64,000 nucleotides of DNA from Hysterangium stoloniferum (Eukaryota > Basidiomycota > Agaricomycetes > Hysterangiales > Hysterangiaceae): the NCBI GenBank assembly GCA_015178975.1, contig WHVD01000032.1, positions 62,001 to 126,000 on the forward strand, in the 5' to 3' direction. Positions within the stretch are counted from its first letter, which is position 1, and every line of letters starts with the position of its first letter. Positions 36,339-49,247 of this stretch are shown here, piece by piece. The notes below the pieces were generated by a model. It was not told the origin of the DNA and made no database searches. It saw only the letters and a list, made by a program, of their open reading frames with translations. The position numbers were made by a program, and so were the translations under genes.

Positions 36339-37175
36339 TGTTATGACCGGACAATCCCGCCGGACTCCGGGCACTAACTCGTACGCCCCCACGCGCTACA
36401 AGCACCAATCGTCTGTTTATAGGATTTCCCGCCCAGACTCCGTTACGCCAAGACTTGTTACATTTGACCTCATTACGACACATCAGTCACCGGACCTCCC
36501 CCGGACTCCATCTCTGTCTATGTCCGTCTTCGTCCCACGCACCAGTCACTGGACCCCGCTTAGAATCCCGTCACCGCTCTAATCGAGCCCCATTCCCGTT
36601 TTAGTCAAATGACCTGTCACGATTTAGGACTCCGCTCCCGCTCCATTTCCCGTTATGGGTTATGCTTTGTCACAATTCGGACTCCGCTTCATTCCATTCC
36701 GTTCCTAACACCAATTTGGTGTTTACTATTCCTGTTTCATGTTTTGTTAGTTTCGTTTCGCCATTACTGGATTTGGTATGTCATTCACTCCATGGTCTAT
36801 ATAAACTGGCAGATGTTGTACATACAATCCAGTCAGAAAATTAGCTTAGATTCCCCCAGTAATCTAATAACATTTTCCACTCTAAAACCTTACTTAATTC
36901 ACATCGCTCACACTAGTTGGAGCCCACGGGCTCCGGCGCATCTACCTCTCTCAACCAACTCAACTCACGACCCATGACCCCCAACTTACGACCCACGACC
37001 CCCGACTTACGACCTATGACCCACGAACCCTGCCCGGGCTCCCCGGGATCCCCGTCCATCCGTTTGAAATTGGACAACACGATCTAGCGAGGGCGCAGCC
37101 TATAAGCTGAAGCCAAGTCCTACCGGATATCCCGCGGGTTTCTCCGGAAACCCGGCCTGTGTGTGTATCCTAACA
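36339..37175 (+). mobile_element. Solo LTR B, same family as LTR A, nested in it
   Basis: Starts TGTTATGACCGG, ends CCTAACA, 837 bp, with target duplication TCACC at 36334-36338 and 37176-37180. It sits inside LTR A. The shared hairpin motif lies at about 37090-37120 on the minus strand. Looks whole as an LTR. Confidence 0.85.
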
Positions 37176-37399
37176 TCACCTCTCTAACAGAGCCCCGTTC
37201 CCATTTTAGTCAAATGACCTGTCATGATTCGGACTCCGCTCCCACTCTGTTTCCTGTTATGGTTTATGATTTGTCACTATTCGGACTCCGCTCCATTCCA
37301 TCCCATTCCTAACACCAATTTGGTGTTTACTATTCCCGTTTCATGTTTTGCTTGTTTCGTTTCATCATTACTGGATTCGGTATGACATTCACTCCACGG

Positions 37400-38808
37400 T
37401 GTAAGTTCGTTACTAGGAAAAGACCTAATAACCTGCGCACAACGGTCAAGTCTTTATGACGGTCACTGACACAGTCATTCTTGAAACCAGTCTATAACCA
37501 AACACACTCGGAGCGAGAGGCTAGAGATCGGACCTTTGGATGACGTAAACGAAGATGATATCAAAAGGCTGACGTAAGCCTAATGTCGAGGAGTGTAGAA
37601 CTTCAACAATAAGAGACACTACAGTATCCCTTATTGGCCGTAGGAGTGAGACTGAGAGTAAGACTTAAGAGATTGTCCTTAAGAATGAGCTTCGAAATGA
37701 GATACAACGAAATTGCTTGTTCAATAGTGGGCAAAAGAGAGGCCCTTATATACATGAGAGAGCACAGGTCAAATCAAACATCTACAAACAACGACACAAT
37801 AACGATGCGATATGGTGTGAGTCATCTCTGAGTAATCACAATAGGAGTGTTAGTAAAGCTGTGAACAATAATAGGGGGAGGCTGCGCTGAACAATAAGAG
37901 AATGACAAACAAAATATGAGATCAGACATGTGATACGGATAAATGGGGAAACACAATAGAACAATAGGGGAAGTGAGTCAGACAATAGGGATGATGGAGT
38001 AATAGAAGTGATGGCTGATGAAACATCGATGGTATGAGTCAGAAACACAAGAATCCCACGATAGTGCGTCACCCTCAAATGCTATGCTTGATTTCGAAAT
38101 CTTGACAATATTACCAATCGATGAACCGAGATTGGACGTATTGTGTTCCTAGTTTTGCAGTATAAGGAGGGGACACAATCAATCACCATTTAGAACCAGG
38201 TGGTGAGTAGGCTCCACAACCACGCAAGGAACACGAATCGACGACGACCTCGACGAGGCTCTACTTGACTTCCCTCTGGAACCGGGGTCCTAAATAACTT
38301 GGGTCCTCTGTGATCTCCTACTGGAGTGAACGTTGCCATGTAATAGATTCCCGATGACGGTGGGGAACAGTCCTGGTGGAACACTCAATCGAATCGATAG
38401 TGGAGGATTTCGGAGGAGCCATCATAGTGCTCTATACGAATGAAGACAGGATCATCTGGAGCATATGGGAGTCGAATACCTTGTCGACGGAGGAAACGAT
38501 GGTATTTCTTGGAGGAGCATGAGTGGGCTGGTAGGGGCTTGGAAATGATGTCTGAGGATGAGGAGAAGTGAGACGTTATTGGCTGGAGTTCTATTTGGGA
38601 GTGAAGAGTCGGTTTCGAGTAGGAACTGAGGGTTACTTTGGAGGACGATGCAGTGTTGAACATGATGGAGTTTTGGTCGTCTGTTTGATGAAACTGATTT
38701 GGCTGTGTAGAAGTCGTCTTGAGTGCCAAAGTATATATAAGAATTTGTGCTTGTGACGTGACTTGAAACTATTGCCATATTAGTCTCTTTCCGATTGAAC
38801 TCTCTACA
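37400..38808 (-). mobile_element. Solo LTR-like insertion X, 1.4 kb, nested in LTR A
   Basis: The insertion starts TGTAAGTTCG and ends CTCTCTACA, with four-base duplication ACGG on both sides (37396-37399, 38809-38812). The ends form a short inverted TGTA...TACA. On the minus strand a TATATATA-like box lies near 38740, which suggests that orientation. A 114-codon minus-strand frame (38385-38729) lies inside. It differs from the other LTR families and lacks the hairpin motif. Confidence 0.7.
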
Positions 38809-39239
38809 ACGGTCTATTTAAACTGGCAGATGTTGTACATACAATCCAGTCAGAAAATCAGCTTAGATTCCCCCCAGTAATCTAATACATTTTCTGCTCT
38901 AAAACCCTACTTGAATTATACTGCTCACACTAGTCAGAGCCCACGGGCTCCGGCACATCTATCTCTCACCAATCTTGACTCACGACCCACTACCTCCGAC
39001 CTACAACCCCCCGACCCATGACCCCCGCCTGGACTCCCCGGGATTCCTGTCTGCCTGTCTGAAATTGGACGACACGATCTAGCAAGGGCACAGCCTATAA
39101 ACTGAAGCCAAGTCCTACCGGATATTCCACGGGTTTCTCCGGAGACCCACCCTGTATCCTAACAGGCATGTTTCACAGTGGTGATCCATAACTGTGAGTC
39201 ATCCTTTTTTTGTCACTCTCTCTATGCCAATGTTTTAAC

Positions 39240-39997
39240 TTACTGTACCTAGAACCTGTGGCTTTCCAAAAATGTGCACACTTAATCATTATAGTGTTAG
39301 GATCCAGATAATATTGGATATCCATGGATATTCTGACACCTTTCCTTTGTCCCACATTTGGTAACTGACTGGTTGAAAGATTCATTCATTTGTTTATTGT
39401 TCTGGCCATTATTCCCTAATATGTCTCCATGTTTGTTTCTCATTTATCTATGGTTTTCTGAGAGGAGTCCAGTGACTGGTGTGTGGGACAGGGTCAGAGA
39501 TAGACAGGTATGGGTCCTGGTGGGTATTCTGGTGACTGATACATGAAGTGATGAAGGTCGAGCATGGACAGGTCTGTTGTCTGGAGTCCAGTGGGTATTC
39601 CGGTAAACTGATGACTGGTGTGTGTAGGGTGTGGGTGCATATAAGTTAGTGCCCAGAGTCCGGCAGGTATTCCAGTTGTAGCATCATAGTCATGTACTTA
39701 CTCCCCAGTTTGTATCTTGAATTAGTCTTGATCTAATCTACTCCTTTGTTCTTTATGTATGCTTGATATCTGGAACTCTTCAGAACTCTGAATATCCATA
39801 AACTCTCCGGGATATATTGGCCCTCTGAAGTATAGACACCCAAATGAGTGTATGAGGGCACAGCACATAAGCTGAAGCCAAGTCCATCTCACAACCTGGT
39901 AATATTCCAATACTCCTGAGACTAATCCCCAGAAACTCCCTGACTAATTCCCCAGAACTCCATTGACTATTTCCAGGAAGTGTCTGGAAACTTAACA
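39240..39997 (-). mobile_element. LTR of family C, minus orientation
   Basis: Read on the minus strand it begins TGTTAAGTTTCC at 39997. It aligns with 47941-48620 (plus) and with the solo LTR at 57092-57595. It contains the hairpin motif at 39853-39885. The left limit is uncertain and no target duplication was found, so it is probably a partial copy. Confidence 0.6.
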
Positions 39998-40137
39998 GGT
40001 ACTGAAGATACACATTTGATTTTATCACACAGAGGAGAAGAGTTCTGATAAAATTACATCAGGCATGAGGGACAGGTTTCAAGTCAGTACTAAGATCAAG
40101 GGTTGATATCAGTATTGAGGTTGAAGTTGAGGTTAGA

Positions 40138-40875
40138 TGTTAAGATCTAAGCAAGGGAGGCAAAAGAGGATGATTTCAGAGGTCCAAAAATGGTGAATTG
40201 TACAAATTGGGAGGTCCAAAAATGGTGAATCATACTAATCGGGAGGTCTGATTCTATAAGGCAAAGTGAAGCTTGGCTTCAATGTATGTGTTGTGCCCTC
40301 ACATGAACTGTTAGGGTGCTCCGGTATTTCAAACAGAGTGGATAGTACAATAAAAGCTAAAGACAACACTTAGTTCAATCCACTGGAGGGCCAAAAATAC
40401 TAAGAGTTGTAGAGTGAAGAGTATTAAGAGGAATGTAAGAGGAATTAAACAAGAGGGGGGTAATCTAGGTCAAGTTTCAAACTAGAGAACTGTAGCATAC
40501 ATAGAAAGAGCTTTATACTACAGTGGGACAGATGATCAGAGGTCCAATTAGCGAAGTGAGATGTCATGACAGGTCAAAAGAAGTATGGAAAGGAACAAGG
40601 AACAAACTAGAACTAAATGTGATGTAACAAAAGTATTCTAAAAGGTATGAGGTGGCACCATGTTCCAGGGGCTCTGATGTTGGGGTGCCAGAGGTCACAA
40701 GGGTACAAACAAGTTGCAGGGGCTGAAATACAGGAAAATGGCCACAGCTATGCAGCACTAATCAAAAAATTCCAACAAGAATGAGAGAGTGTAGTAACTG
40801 TACTTGGATCAATTTCCTAAATGTAGTGGGACTCAAAGACTGAATGGGTATACTAATCTTGTATAACTGAACTGG
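40138..40875 (+). mobile_element. LTR of family D
   Basis: Begins TGTTAAGATCTAAGC. It aligns with 44652-44910 over its first half and with 47661-47940 over its second half. A hairpin-motif variant lies at 40271-40303. The right end is not defined. Old copy. Confidence 0.55.
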
Positions 40876-41579
40876 CTCAACTCTACATATAATTCCCACC
40901 CAGGTTTTACCCATACACAACCCTGATGTTAGTGTGTCCTTAAAACCTCCAACTGAAGGCCAGCACCTATCATGTAATAAGTTCACATGAGTCGTTAAGT
41001 TACCAGAGGGCTGTTGGCCGGCATCATTCTGACTGCCCTATTATGTAGAAAGTTCACACAAGTTGTGGAGGACTCATGGTCTAACCACAGAAGCATGTGA
41101 TTAGATACATCTTTAATTTGTTGAGTTGACAGTGGCCAATCTTTCACACTTTTTTTGCCTATTCCTTCTGAAATTCTTAGATTAACCCTGAAGCATGCCC
41201 TGCAGGCACTGATATACCCAACTAATCCCCATGTCATGAAATTATTACCAATGGAATGGGAACAGTGGTAGAAGGATAATTTAGTGATGGGAAAATGGGT
41301 GAAAATACATGAGTATAAATCAGGTATATGACTTACATTCATGGCAATTTCCTAAAGACTTATTTTCTATCAGAATCTAAATCCAGCCAGAAATACAAGA
41401 AGGAATGGAGTCAATGCCTCATTTGCAACCATACATAGTGGGGTGAAGTGTGACTGTCGAGATCCCAACCTTAGCCCTAGTAAGAAGCAGAAGTGTGGAC
41501 CTTCAATGAAGGTTGGCTGTGAAGCACATATGTATTAACATTGAAAAACATGTGCACTCTGACCAGCTTTTGGTGACCT

Positions 41580-44300
41580 ATCATTGGCAGCATGGAGGGC
41601 ATGGTATATAATATCAGCTTGTCTCAAGTCTTTCATTACTACTCACTTAAAATTAGATCCATCTTCCATTGAGGATATGCAAAATTCACCAAATCCTGGA
41701 GCAGTTCGAGATTGGCTGGACAATAGGGTTTGCGATGGATTTGACACCAAGTCAATAAAGGTAATGCTTTGGTTATCATCAGAAGAGCTTTCTGAGGTAT
41801 GTGATATTTTTGATTCAATTGGTCAGCACATTTAGTCATTGTTCTATATAGATTACCCCAGATGTTGTGATGTTGCCATATATCATCAAGGTCTCTGCAA
41901 TGGATATTTTCAATGCTATCCATCACAAGGCTATGATTGATACCATCCTGGCCCCAACAATTAGTGAGAGCATTGAACTCTGGATGGAGCATCTGCAAAA
42001 AAAGGACTGGTCTACACTTTATGAGCCTACACCTGGGGAAGAGTCTTGCAATGGATTTACTCTTGCCTTCTCCCCCCCTTGGCAATGCAAAGTATGTCTA
42101 ATTTTTAATCTGTTTTTATTTAATATTCACATTTAATTTGTTTGAAGCTAATTGCAGAATACATATGGAGATGTTGTCTGTCTTGACTCAACACACAATA
42201 CCTGCTGTGGTGAAGACCAAGTAAAAGTATTCCTTAACACCATTCTAACACATGACCAAGTTACTGGAAGAGGTGTGCCATTGGCTTTTATGTTCACCAA
42301 TCTTGAGTCTCAGTAAGCTGATTATTTATTTACTTGTTTCCTACCCATTTATGTCATAATAGTTATCTCCTTGAACACTATCTTAAATGGCTTTGAAAGG
42401 AATGCAATCTTGATCCCAATACATTTATGATTGACTGTTCAGACACTGAGGCTTTGGAAATCAACAAAGCATTCAATGATCAGGTGATTTGCATCCTCTA
42501 CTATCATTGGCATCTCTGGCAAGCCTGGGAGAAGAATAGCATCATAAAGGTTTTTGCCCTTCTTTTCCCCTTTATTTCTTCTCCCTTCTCACTTTGATTC
42601 CTCTAGATTTCTTTCAAACACATGCGATGCAAAGAAGATCAGGCAGAGCTGCTCAAAGATCTCCAGGCCACTTAGCCACTCTCCTCCAATCTCAAACCCT
42701 GCATGACATTGAGAAGCAATGGATTTTCATTCAGTGTGAGTATGGTGATCAGTGTGCATGGGTCAAATACATGGAAGATGCATGGATTCACAAGAAACAG
42801 CATTGGGCTTGTGCATGGCAGAAGGTGGGTTTGGTCTTTTTCTATCTTTTTTAATGCTAAGACTTACATAGATAGTTGATCTGCTACTTAGCATGCCCAT
42901 TATGGCATTGATACCAACAATTTTATTGAGAGTTGGCATTCCAACCTCAAGAAAAACCACATTGGATGAGACAACAACAACACATTGACTACCTAATCCA
43001 GATCCTGACTGAAGATGTTGAGCCTGACTTCATGTCCTCACATCTTTGTTGTGGCTTAGGGTTTCAGAATCGCTACCTCTGCAAAGCCAAATTGGCTGGC
43101 CAAAACTTGCAGCTGAAGACCTCATGGATGGCACTGTAGGGATTTAATTCTTTGTTTCATTCATTTCACATACTAATGGTTTAAGTTTAACAGGTTAAAG
43201 TTCTATGGAGGGTGTTTATAATTACTATAATCTCAAATATTTACTAATAAAAGTCTTATTTTTACAAAACTCCATCTTTAAATAGTGATATCTATTCTGA
43301 AACAATTATATCATCAAAAAACAACCATCAGAAATAGTTCTCCATATTACATCTTATACAACCCATAGTTATTTAACAAATTCTATTGTATATAATTTCC
43401 TTCCTTTTACAGATGTCTACTAATACTTTTATTAGTACTTTGTCTTTTAAAAGCTGTAATGTAGTTATTTCCTAGTAAAATATATGAGATGTCATTGGAA
43501 ATTTTTCATCCTATGGCCTTCTTTATTAAGTGAAATTACCTATATATTCTGGGTATGTTGAATCAAGTAGAAATCTGTTCAGATTGACAGATCCATTCCA
43601 AAGTAATACATATGTATTTAGAGGTGCCAATGATATACATATGCATGGAATGGACTATCTAAAGGTATCTACTTTTTAAAAGTATTAGTGTTTCAAACTA
43701 CTAATTTCTTTTATTGTCTACTTGTGTCCAGAAAGATTCTTTAGTTTGTAATGTATGAGAGAGTTTAAAACTTTTTGAAAGTTTTAAAAACCAAATTATG
43801 TTTGAATCACATCCCAGATGTTTAAATGACCTTTAGAGTATATTAGAATTTGGTATACTTAATAGTTTTCAGATATCCTCCTATCCTTTTCTGATGATGC
43901 TATCTCATATATTGTTCAACTGATGGATGAAAAAAAAATCACTTCTTGTACTTGTCCCATGCACAAGCAGTCACTTCTTACATGCAAACACATGTTTTGG
44001 TTCACAGAGTCACAACTTACACTATATCCCTTCTGCACACAATTGTGCTGGCCATCACAGTCATGAGGTCGAGAAAGATGCAGAGTCTGTGGAAGATCAA
44101 TGCACTACCAAAAGGTGTCTAATTGCCAAGATCCAAGATGTAATTAGTAAGTTCATAGTGTCAAAAGACATGTGGCAGGGAGTTGATTCCACAGAGAAGT
44201 TGGATGGCATCTCCAGAGAGTCATTAACATGTCTTCTCACTGCAACAGATGTGTTAAAACATGTAGCTAAAGATACTTTATTTTTGCACCAGATTTTGCT
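41580..44300 (+). mobile_element. Mutator-like (MULE) DNA transposon, broken
   Basis: Plus-strand exons give MULE transposase signatures in order: LYEPTPGEESCNGFTLAF, then GDVVCLDSTHNT (first Asp), GVPLAFMFTNLES, FMIDCSDTEALEINKAF (second Asp), HWHLWQAWEKN, and NNFIESWHSNLKK (Glu). Further right at about 43950-44280 a degraded SWIM-like zinc segment and a conserved tail (SKDMWQGVDSTEKLDGISRESL) follow. Apparent introns remain (for example from about 42091, GTATGT, and from about 42314, GTAAGC). In-frame stops occur near 42394 and 42968 and more follow to 43140. An AT-rich segment (43140-43920) separates core and C-terminus and may be another insertion. I could not find the terminal inverted repeats. 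Confidence 0.75.
43140..43920. other. AT-rich insertion within the MULE
   Basis: About 780 bases of very AT-rich sequence with no open frame interrupts the transposase coding region. It could be a non-autonomous element or an overgrown intron. I could not identify inverted ends by eye. Confidence 0.35.
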
Positions 44301-44651
44301 ACACAGAGTTAATTTATTTCCTAATATCCTCTTTAATATCATTGTAATTAGTTGTTACCCTCCTGGTCTAAAAATATTAATCTCGAAATCTGAACATCCA
44401 AACCAAAACTGACACTTGTGACTTAAAAGAATGACACCAGCCAACAGCCCTCCAAACTTGACTTTCATTAACACTATTTGACTTGATCTCCAACTCAACT
44501 TCTGACTTGTCTCAGATTGATGTCATTCATGATTTCATTCTTATATCATATAGTAGTCATTGCTTAACATTGAAAGGCATAAAAGGGGGCAATGAAAGGA
44601 ACAAGGGTAGTCAGTCAGCAAATTTGTAACATAGTTCATATTCTTACTATT

Positions 44652-45300
44652 TGTTAAGATCTAAGCCAAATGGGGGGGAGGTTCTATGTATGTCAGAGGG
44701 GCTGATGATGGCAATGTTGTCAATCAGGGGGCTGATGATAGATTGTACTAGTTGGGAGGTCCAACTCTATAAATGTAGTGGAGCTTGGCTTCAACTTATG
44801 TGTTACACCCTCATACAAAGTGTTAGGGTGCTCCAGTGTTTCAAACAGAGTGGATAGTATGATAGGAATGAAGATCAGCACTTAGCTCAGTTGACTGGAG
44901 GGTATTAAGTTCCAAAAGGATTTCCTTGAGCCCTGCAGAGTTTTCCAGTAATTATTCTGAACACTTTCTGGGAATGTCCCATAGAGTCCCCAGGTAATAG
45001 TCCAGGGAGTTTCCAGGGATTAGTACAAGGAGTGTATCAGAATAATTACCAGAGGTACTGAGATGGACTTGGCTTCAGCTTATGTGCTGTGCCCTCATAC
45101 ACCCATTTGGGTGTCCATATTTCGAGCTGATGGAATGCCTACAAGGAAGATGTAGATTCCAGAGTTCCCATGGGAGTTCTGGGAATTGAGCGTGCAGACA
45201 GACAAGAGGAGTAGAGACTGGATCAGGACATATTTGGGGTGTAACTAGTTTGAGATTGAAACTAGAGAGTAAGTACATGAGTATGGAAGACTTATATAGA
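44652..45300 (+). mobile_element. LTR family D copy joined to a family C copy
   Basis: 44652 begins TGTTAAGATCTAAGCC and aligns with 40138 onward to about 44910. From about 44920 the sequence switches to family C (repeated TTTCCAGGGATTAG-like motifs). It has the hairpin motif at 45066-45098. A further hairpin variant is at 44782-44812. Both are truncated and old; the junction is probably a nested insertion. Confidence 0.5.
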
Positions 45301-45371
45301 CTTTGAAATGTAATAATACCAAATCTGGTAATAATGAGGGCAGAAATATCAAACATAAAGTGAAACAAGTA

Positions 45372-46964
45372 CAGTGAGGGACAAAACCCTTCCAATGATT
45401 TTTAGTTGTGTGAAGATTCTTGAATAACTCAAGAACAACTGTAGATACAGATCTGAAATTTGGTGGTTGGTTAGGTCTATATGTTATCTATATGCCCTTA
45501 AGATATTATGACATAAGGATTAGTATTTTCCACATATAAACAAAACACTAATAAAATCACATTGGAAGGGTTTTGTCCCTGGTATAAAAAGAACACAAAT
45601 CAAACAATCTAATACTTGGTATAGCCTCCCTTGGCCTTCAAAACAGCCTCAACCCCTCTAGGCATACTCTCTATCAATTTCTGACAAGTAGAGGCAGGAT
45701 CTTCTCCCACTCTGTCTAAACCCTCTCCCACAACTCATGAATACTCTTGGGTGCCACTTCATACCCTCCCAGCCTCTTTTGAGGTAATACCAGAGGTGTT
45801 CAATTGGATTAAGGTCAGCAGACTGAGGTGGCCATACCATGACCACAAATCCATTGTCTTTAAACCAATTGGTAGCCTTCCTGCTTTTGTGTTTGGGGCC
45901 ATTGTCTTGCTGAAAGACCACATCTTCTGTATTCTTGCCATAATACATGGTTGCTTGAAGTTCATCTTCCAGAATGCTAACATAAAGGTCAGCATCCATC
46001 CTTCCATCAATGTTGGTGGAATATCCTGGTCCTTCCCACAACATACAGCCCCACAATATCAGATTTACTCTCCAAACTTGACTGTACCCTCAACCACCTA
46101 TCACTGAGTCTTTCTCCTGCACTTTTCCACACCCACTTCCTCCCATCTGACCCCAAATGATTGATATTTGTCTCATCTGACCAAACAACCCTCTTCCAAT
46201 TATCCACAGTCCAGTCCTTGTGTGCTAGAGCAAAGCCCATCCTTGCATTCCTATGCCTCTTAGTGAGTAAAGGCCTTTTTCTCTTCACCACAGCCCTCAT
46301 TCCAGCCTTCTTGAGTGCTCTATGAACACTCTTCACTGAAATGGGCTATCCAGTCATATTTTGGAGGATTTTGGTGACCTCAGTGGCATGTTCCACCTTC
46401 TGAGAAGTGATTTGTTGGATAGAATAATGAATATCTGATGGAGAAAAATTGCATGGACAGCCACCAGGTACTTTGGCAAGTGATGGGCAATGGGTAAAGT
46501 GAATTCTGGATATAGTAGACAGACCTCTGCCAGTGATTGCAGAGATCTGAGAAGCAGACTTGCCCTTATTGAGTAAAGTGAGAATATGGCTAACCTGAGC
46601 AGGAGTAAGAGCTTTCATGGTGTAGAATGTTGAGTTGTGGAGATGTTGTTGAACTAGAAAGTGAACAGCTATATATATCTAATTTTGACAGGTCACATGA
46701 TTAAACAAAACCTTATTTGCAGATAATCAACGAGGTTTTATGCTAATCATGTGACTGGGACAAAACCCTTCCAATGTGATTTTATTATTATTTTATTTAT
46801 AGTGTGGGAAATACAATGATTATGTCGTAATATTTTAAGGGCATATAGACAACATATAGACCTAACCAACCACCAAATTTCAGGTCTGTATCTAGAGTGG
46901 CTCTTGAGTTATTTAAGAATATTTACATAACTAAAAATCATTGGAATGGTTTTGTCCCTCACTG
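45372..46964 (-). mobile_element. Tc1/mariner-type transposon, complete ends, broken transposase
   Basis: 1593 bp flanked by the expected TA on both sides (45370-45371 and 46965-46966). The ends read CAGTGAGGGACAAAACC. Terminal inverted repeats are long, about 210 bp (45372-45585 and about 46755-46964). Each contains the terminal motif again, inverted, at its inner edge, so each end is itself nearly palindromic. The transposase lies on the minus strand. The two ends differ at several sites, so the insertion is not very recent. Confidence 0.9.
45658..46618 (-). pseudogene. Tc1-like DDE transposase, broken
   Basis: The N-terminal helix-turn-helix (MKALTPAQVSHILTLLNKG, then SASQISAITGRG) starts at ATG 46618. 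The catalytic region shows VVWSDETNI (first Asp), VFQQDNGPKHKS (second Asp) and SADLNPIEHLWYYLKR (Glu), the DD34E arrangement of Tc1 elements, which cut and paste at TA sites. A TAG stop follows NMTG at about 46346. At least one frameshift lies near 46030-46056, between the DNA-binding/first-Asp part and the second-Asp part. It cannot encode a working enzyme, but could be mobilised in trans because its ends are whole. Confidence 0.88.
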
Positions 46965-46974
46965 TAAATACTAA

Positions 46975-47660
46975 ACTGAGAATTCAGGATGGGACAGAAC
47001 AGAAGTGGAGGACAAATTATGACAAATCATGACAGGTCATTTGACCATAACAGGAGTGGGGTTCTATGCTCTGTTAGAGGGGTTCCGGGAGTCCAGTCAG
47101 AGTCTGGTGATGAGCACAGAGAGTTGGGTATAAACAGGTTGACATGTGGGTCCAGCAGAGTCTGAGGACTGGTGCATGAGACACAGTGTCAGATATAGAC
47201 AGGTTGATGTGCAGGTCCAGTGGAGCCCAATAACTGGTGCATATAGGATGATGTGTGGGTCCCAGCAGGTAATCCAGTTCTAGCTGTACCTTTGGTACAA
47301 TATGTAAGGGCGACTCTCTAGACCGCACTGACTCGCACTAAGACAGAGTTGGGGCACTAGCAGAGGGAATCCGAAGTTAGTTTATATCTATCTAGTTATA
47401 TACATACAAATTGCAGTACTACTTACCTAGCAGAGGGAATCCGAAGAGAAAAGTCTAAGGAACCCTCGGCTAGCGTGTGACTAACTAAAGTGTAGCGGAG
47501 TTTGAAAATGTGATAAAAACAAGGTACCTTTACCCTGGACTTATGAGACTAGACTCCGACAAGTCAAAAGTGAATTTGAGGAACTTAAGGTTGTCCCCTG
47601 ACACAATATAGAGAGTCAGGTGCATATAGGATGGGGTCTGGAGCCCAGTGGGCTTTCTGG
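46975..47660 (-). mobile_element. Old gypsy LTR (family A), with nested LTR G
   Basis: Diverged sequence in the same orientation as 60739-61487: shared features are the GACAGGTCATTTGA stretch at about 47030, the TCAGATATAGACAGG block and the GTGCATATAGG stretch. It is interrupted by solo LTR G at 47303-47603. Heavy change, mostly CpG to TpG/CpA, suggests considerable age. Confidence 0.6.
47303..47603. mobile_element. Solo LTR G, 301 bp
   Basis: Starts TGTAAGGGCGAC and ends CCCCTGACA, with target duplication CAATA at 47298-47302 and 47604-47608. It contains the phrase AGCAGAGGGAATCCGAAG twice (about 47355 and 47430). It retains CpG sites unlike the flanking LTR, so it is younger. Family (copia or gypsy) not determined. 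Confidence 0.85.
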
Positions 47661-49190
47661 TCCTAACAGAGGGCCAAGTTACTAAGAGTTGTGCGGTGAG
47701 GGGTCACAGCTTGCCAAAGACACCTTTGAGGGTATTAGAATAAAAGTAATAGGACTGAGAACTAGAAGGGGGTAATATAAGTTGATATTCAAACTAAAGA
47801 AACTGTAGCATACATGAAGAGGCTTTATACTACAATAGGATGTGATGATGAGTCAAAAAGAAGTAGGGGAAGGAATGGGGATCCAAATGAGACTAAATAC
47901 AATATAGCAAAGTATTCTGAAAAGGTGTGAGGTGACAAATTGTTAAGTTCTGGATCTCTGGCCAGAATTTCTAGTGGATATTCCAGACACTTCCTGGAAA
48001 TATTCCACAGAGTTTCTGAGAATTAGTCCAGGAGTTTCCAGGGATTAGTTCAGGTGAGTATTGGAATATTACCAGAGTACAGATGGAATTGGCTTCAGCT
48101 TATGTGCTGTGCCCTCATGCACTCACTTGGGTGTCCATATCTCAGAGGGCAGATATATGCTGGAGTGTTTACAGATACTTGGAGTTCCAGGGAGTCCAGA
48201 TGTCTGGAGTATGGAGGGTTCCAGATATCAAGCATACAGAAAGAACAAAGGAGCAAGGCTAGTTCGAGATACAAACTAATTCGAGATTAAAACTAAGGAG
48301 TAAGTATGTGACTATGGAAGACTGTATAGATGCTCCAATCATTGTACTACAAATCTGGGAGTATAATGAAACCTGTTTGGAACTGTTTCCAAACTAAGCA
48401 TATAATAATAAGTCAGATAAATGAGGATACAAGGATGGGGACAGATGAGGGAATAAGAGAAAGACCAATAACAAACAAATGAACATCTGTCAACCAGTCA
48501 GTTACCAAATGTGGAACAAAGGAAGTCAGTTGGAGTATCATGGATATCGGATACTATCAGGAAATGGATCCTAATACTATAATGACTACATGTGTGTATC
48601 TATCGGAAAGCTATGGGTTCCAGGCAGGTTGGAATATTGGCATAGAGAAGTGAGAGGGGTTGACAGGGATGATCAAGTGAAGGTCAGGTCATGGATAAAA
48701 GATGTATATAGAACAGGGAGTGTAGGGAGTCTGGGTTGGGAAATGACCAAGGACACTTGGAGATGCTAGCTGGGAAAGGGTGGAGTCTGATGGGTTCTGG
48801 GTAATAACAGGAGGTGTCTAGTCAAGGGCAGAATACCAGAATGGGCTTTGAGGTGAAGGGTACTTGAGGGATGAGGGTCAGGTTCTGGTGGATTCTGGAT
48901 CTTGATACTAGTCCAGAAGATGGTTCAGAACCTGATATGATGTCTGGGAAATACTCTGTGGAGTCTCCAGGAATGGATCTTCACACAAATGAGATATATA
49001 TGTATGTGGAAACAGTAATGGGGAATGAACAGAATAGAGATGGCATGGAAGGCTAAGGTACTAAGCTACAAAGAAAACAAGTGCCAGGGGTGCTGTGAGT
49101 GGTGATACCATGAGTGGGGGTACTGATAGTGGAATGCTGGAGGGCTATGAGACTAAAACAGGTTGTGGGGGTCTGAAATGACAGGGATCC
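47661..49190 (+). mobile_element. LTR family D remnant interrupted by a family C LTR
   Basis: 47661-47940 aligns with the second half of family D (40395-40665). A family C LTR begins at 47941 (TGTTAAGTTCTGG) and aligns to 39997-39290 reversed, with the hairpin motif at 48088-48118. Family D-like sequence seems to resume at about 49080. The end of the family C copy is not clear to me. Confidence 0.5.
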
Positions 49191-49247
49191 TATTAATAAT
49201 TTGAGTTATATTCATGATCTCTTTGACATATCTATATGTGAACCTTG

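Larger units (their letters stand above)
36100..39164 (+). mobile_element. Solo LTR A (Ty3/gypsy-type), carrying two nested insertions
   Basis: The same LTR family as 59331-60230 and 60739-61487. Its own sequence is 36100-36338, 37176-37399 and 38809-39164. A five-base target duplication GGCAT lies at 36095-36099 and 39165-39169. The end is TAACA. No internal region remains, so it arose by LTR-LTR recombination. It is older than the two LTRs inside it. Confidence 0.8.
35690..39240 (-). mobile_element. Ty1/copia-type gag relic, split by a solo LTR
   Basis: On the minus strand at about 35700-36094 the translation shows a copia-type gag segment (LTNGLNESYDKF, then LEQLTLEYIINHL) and a zinc-knuckle start (CFNCGMRS). 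The piece is interrupted by solo LTR A (36100-39164), and probably continues at about 39170-39240. Only a fragment of gag remains; it is old and broken many times. Confidence 0.65.
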
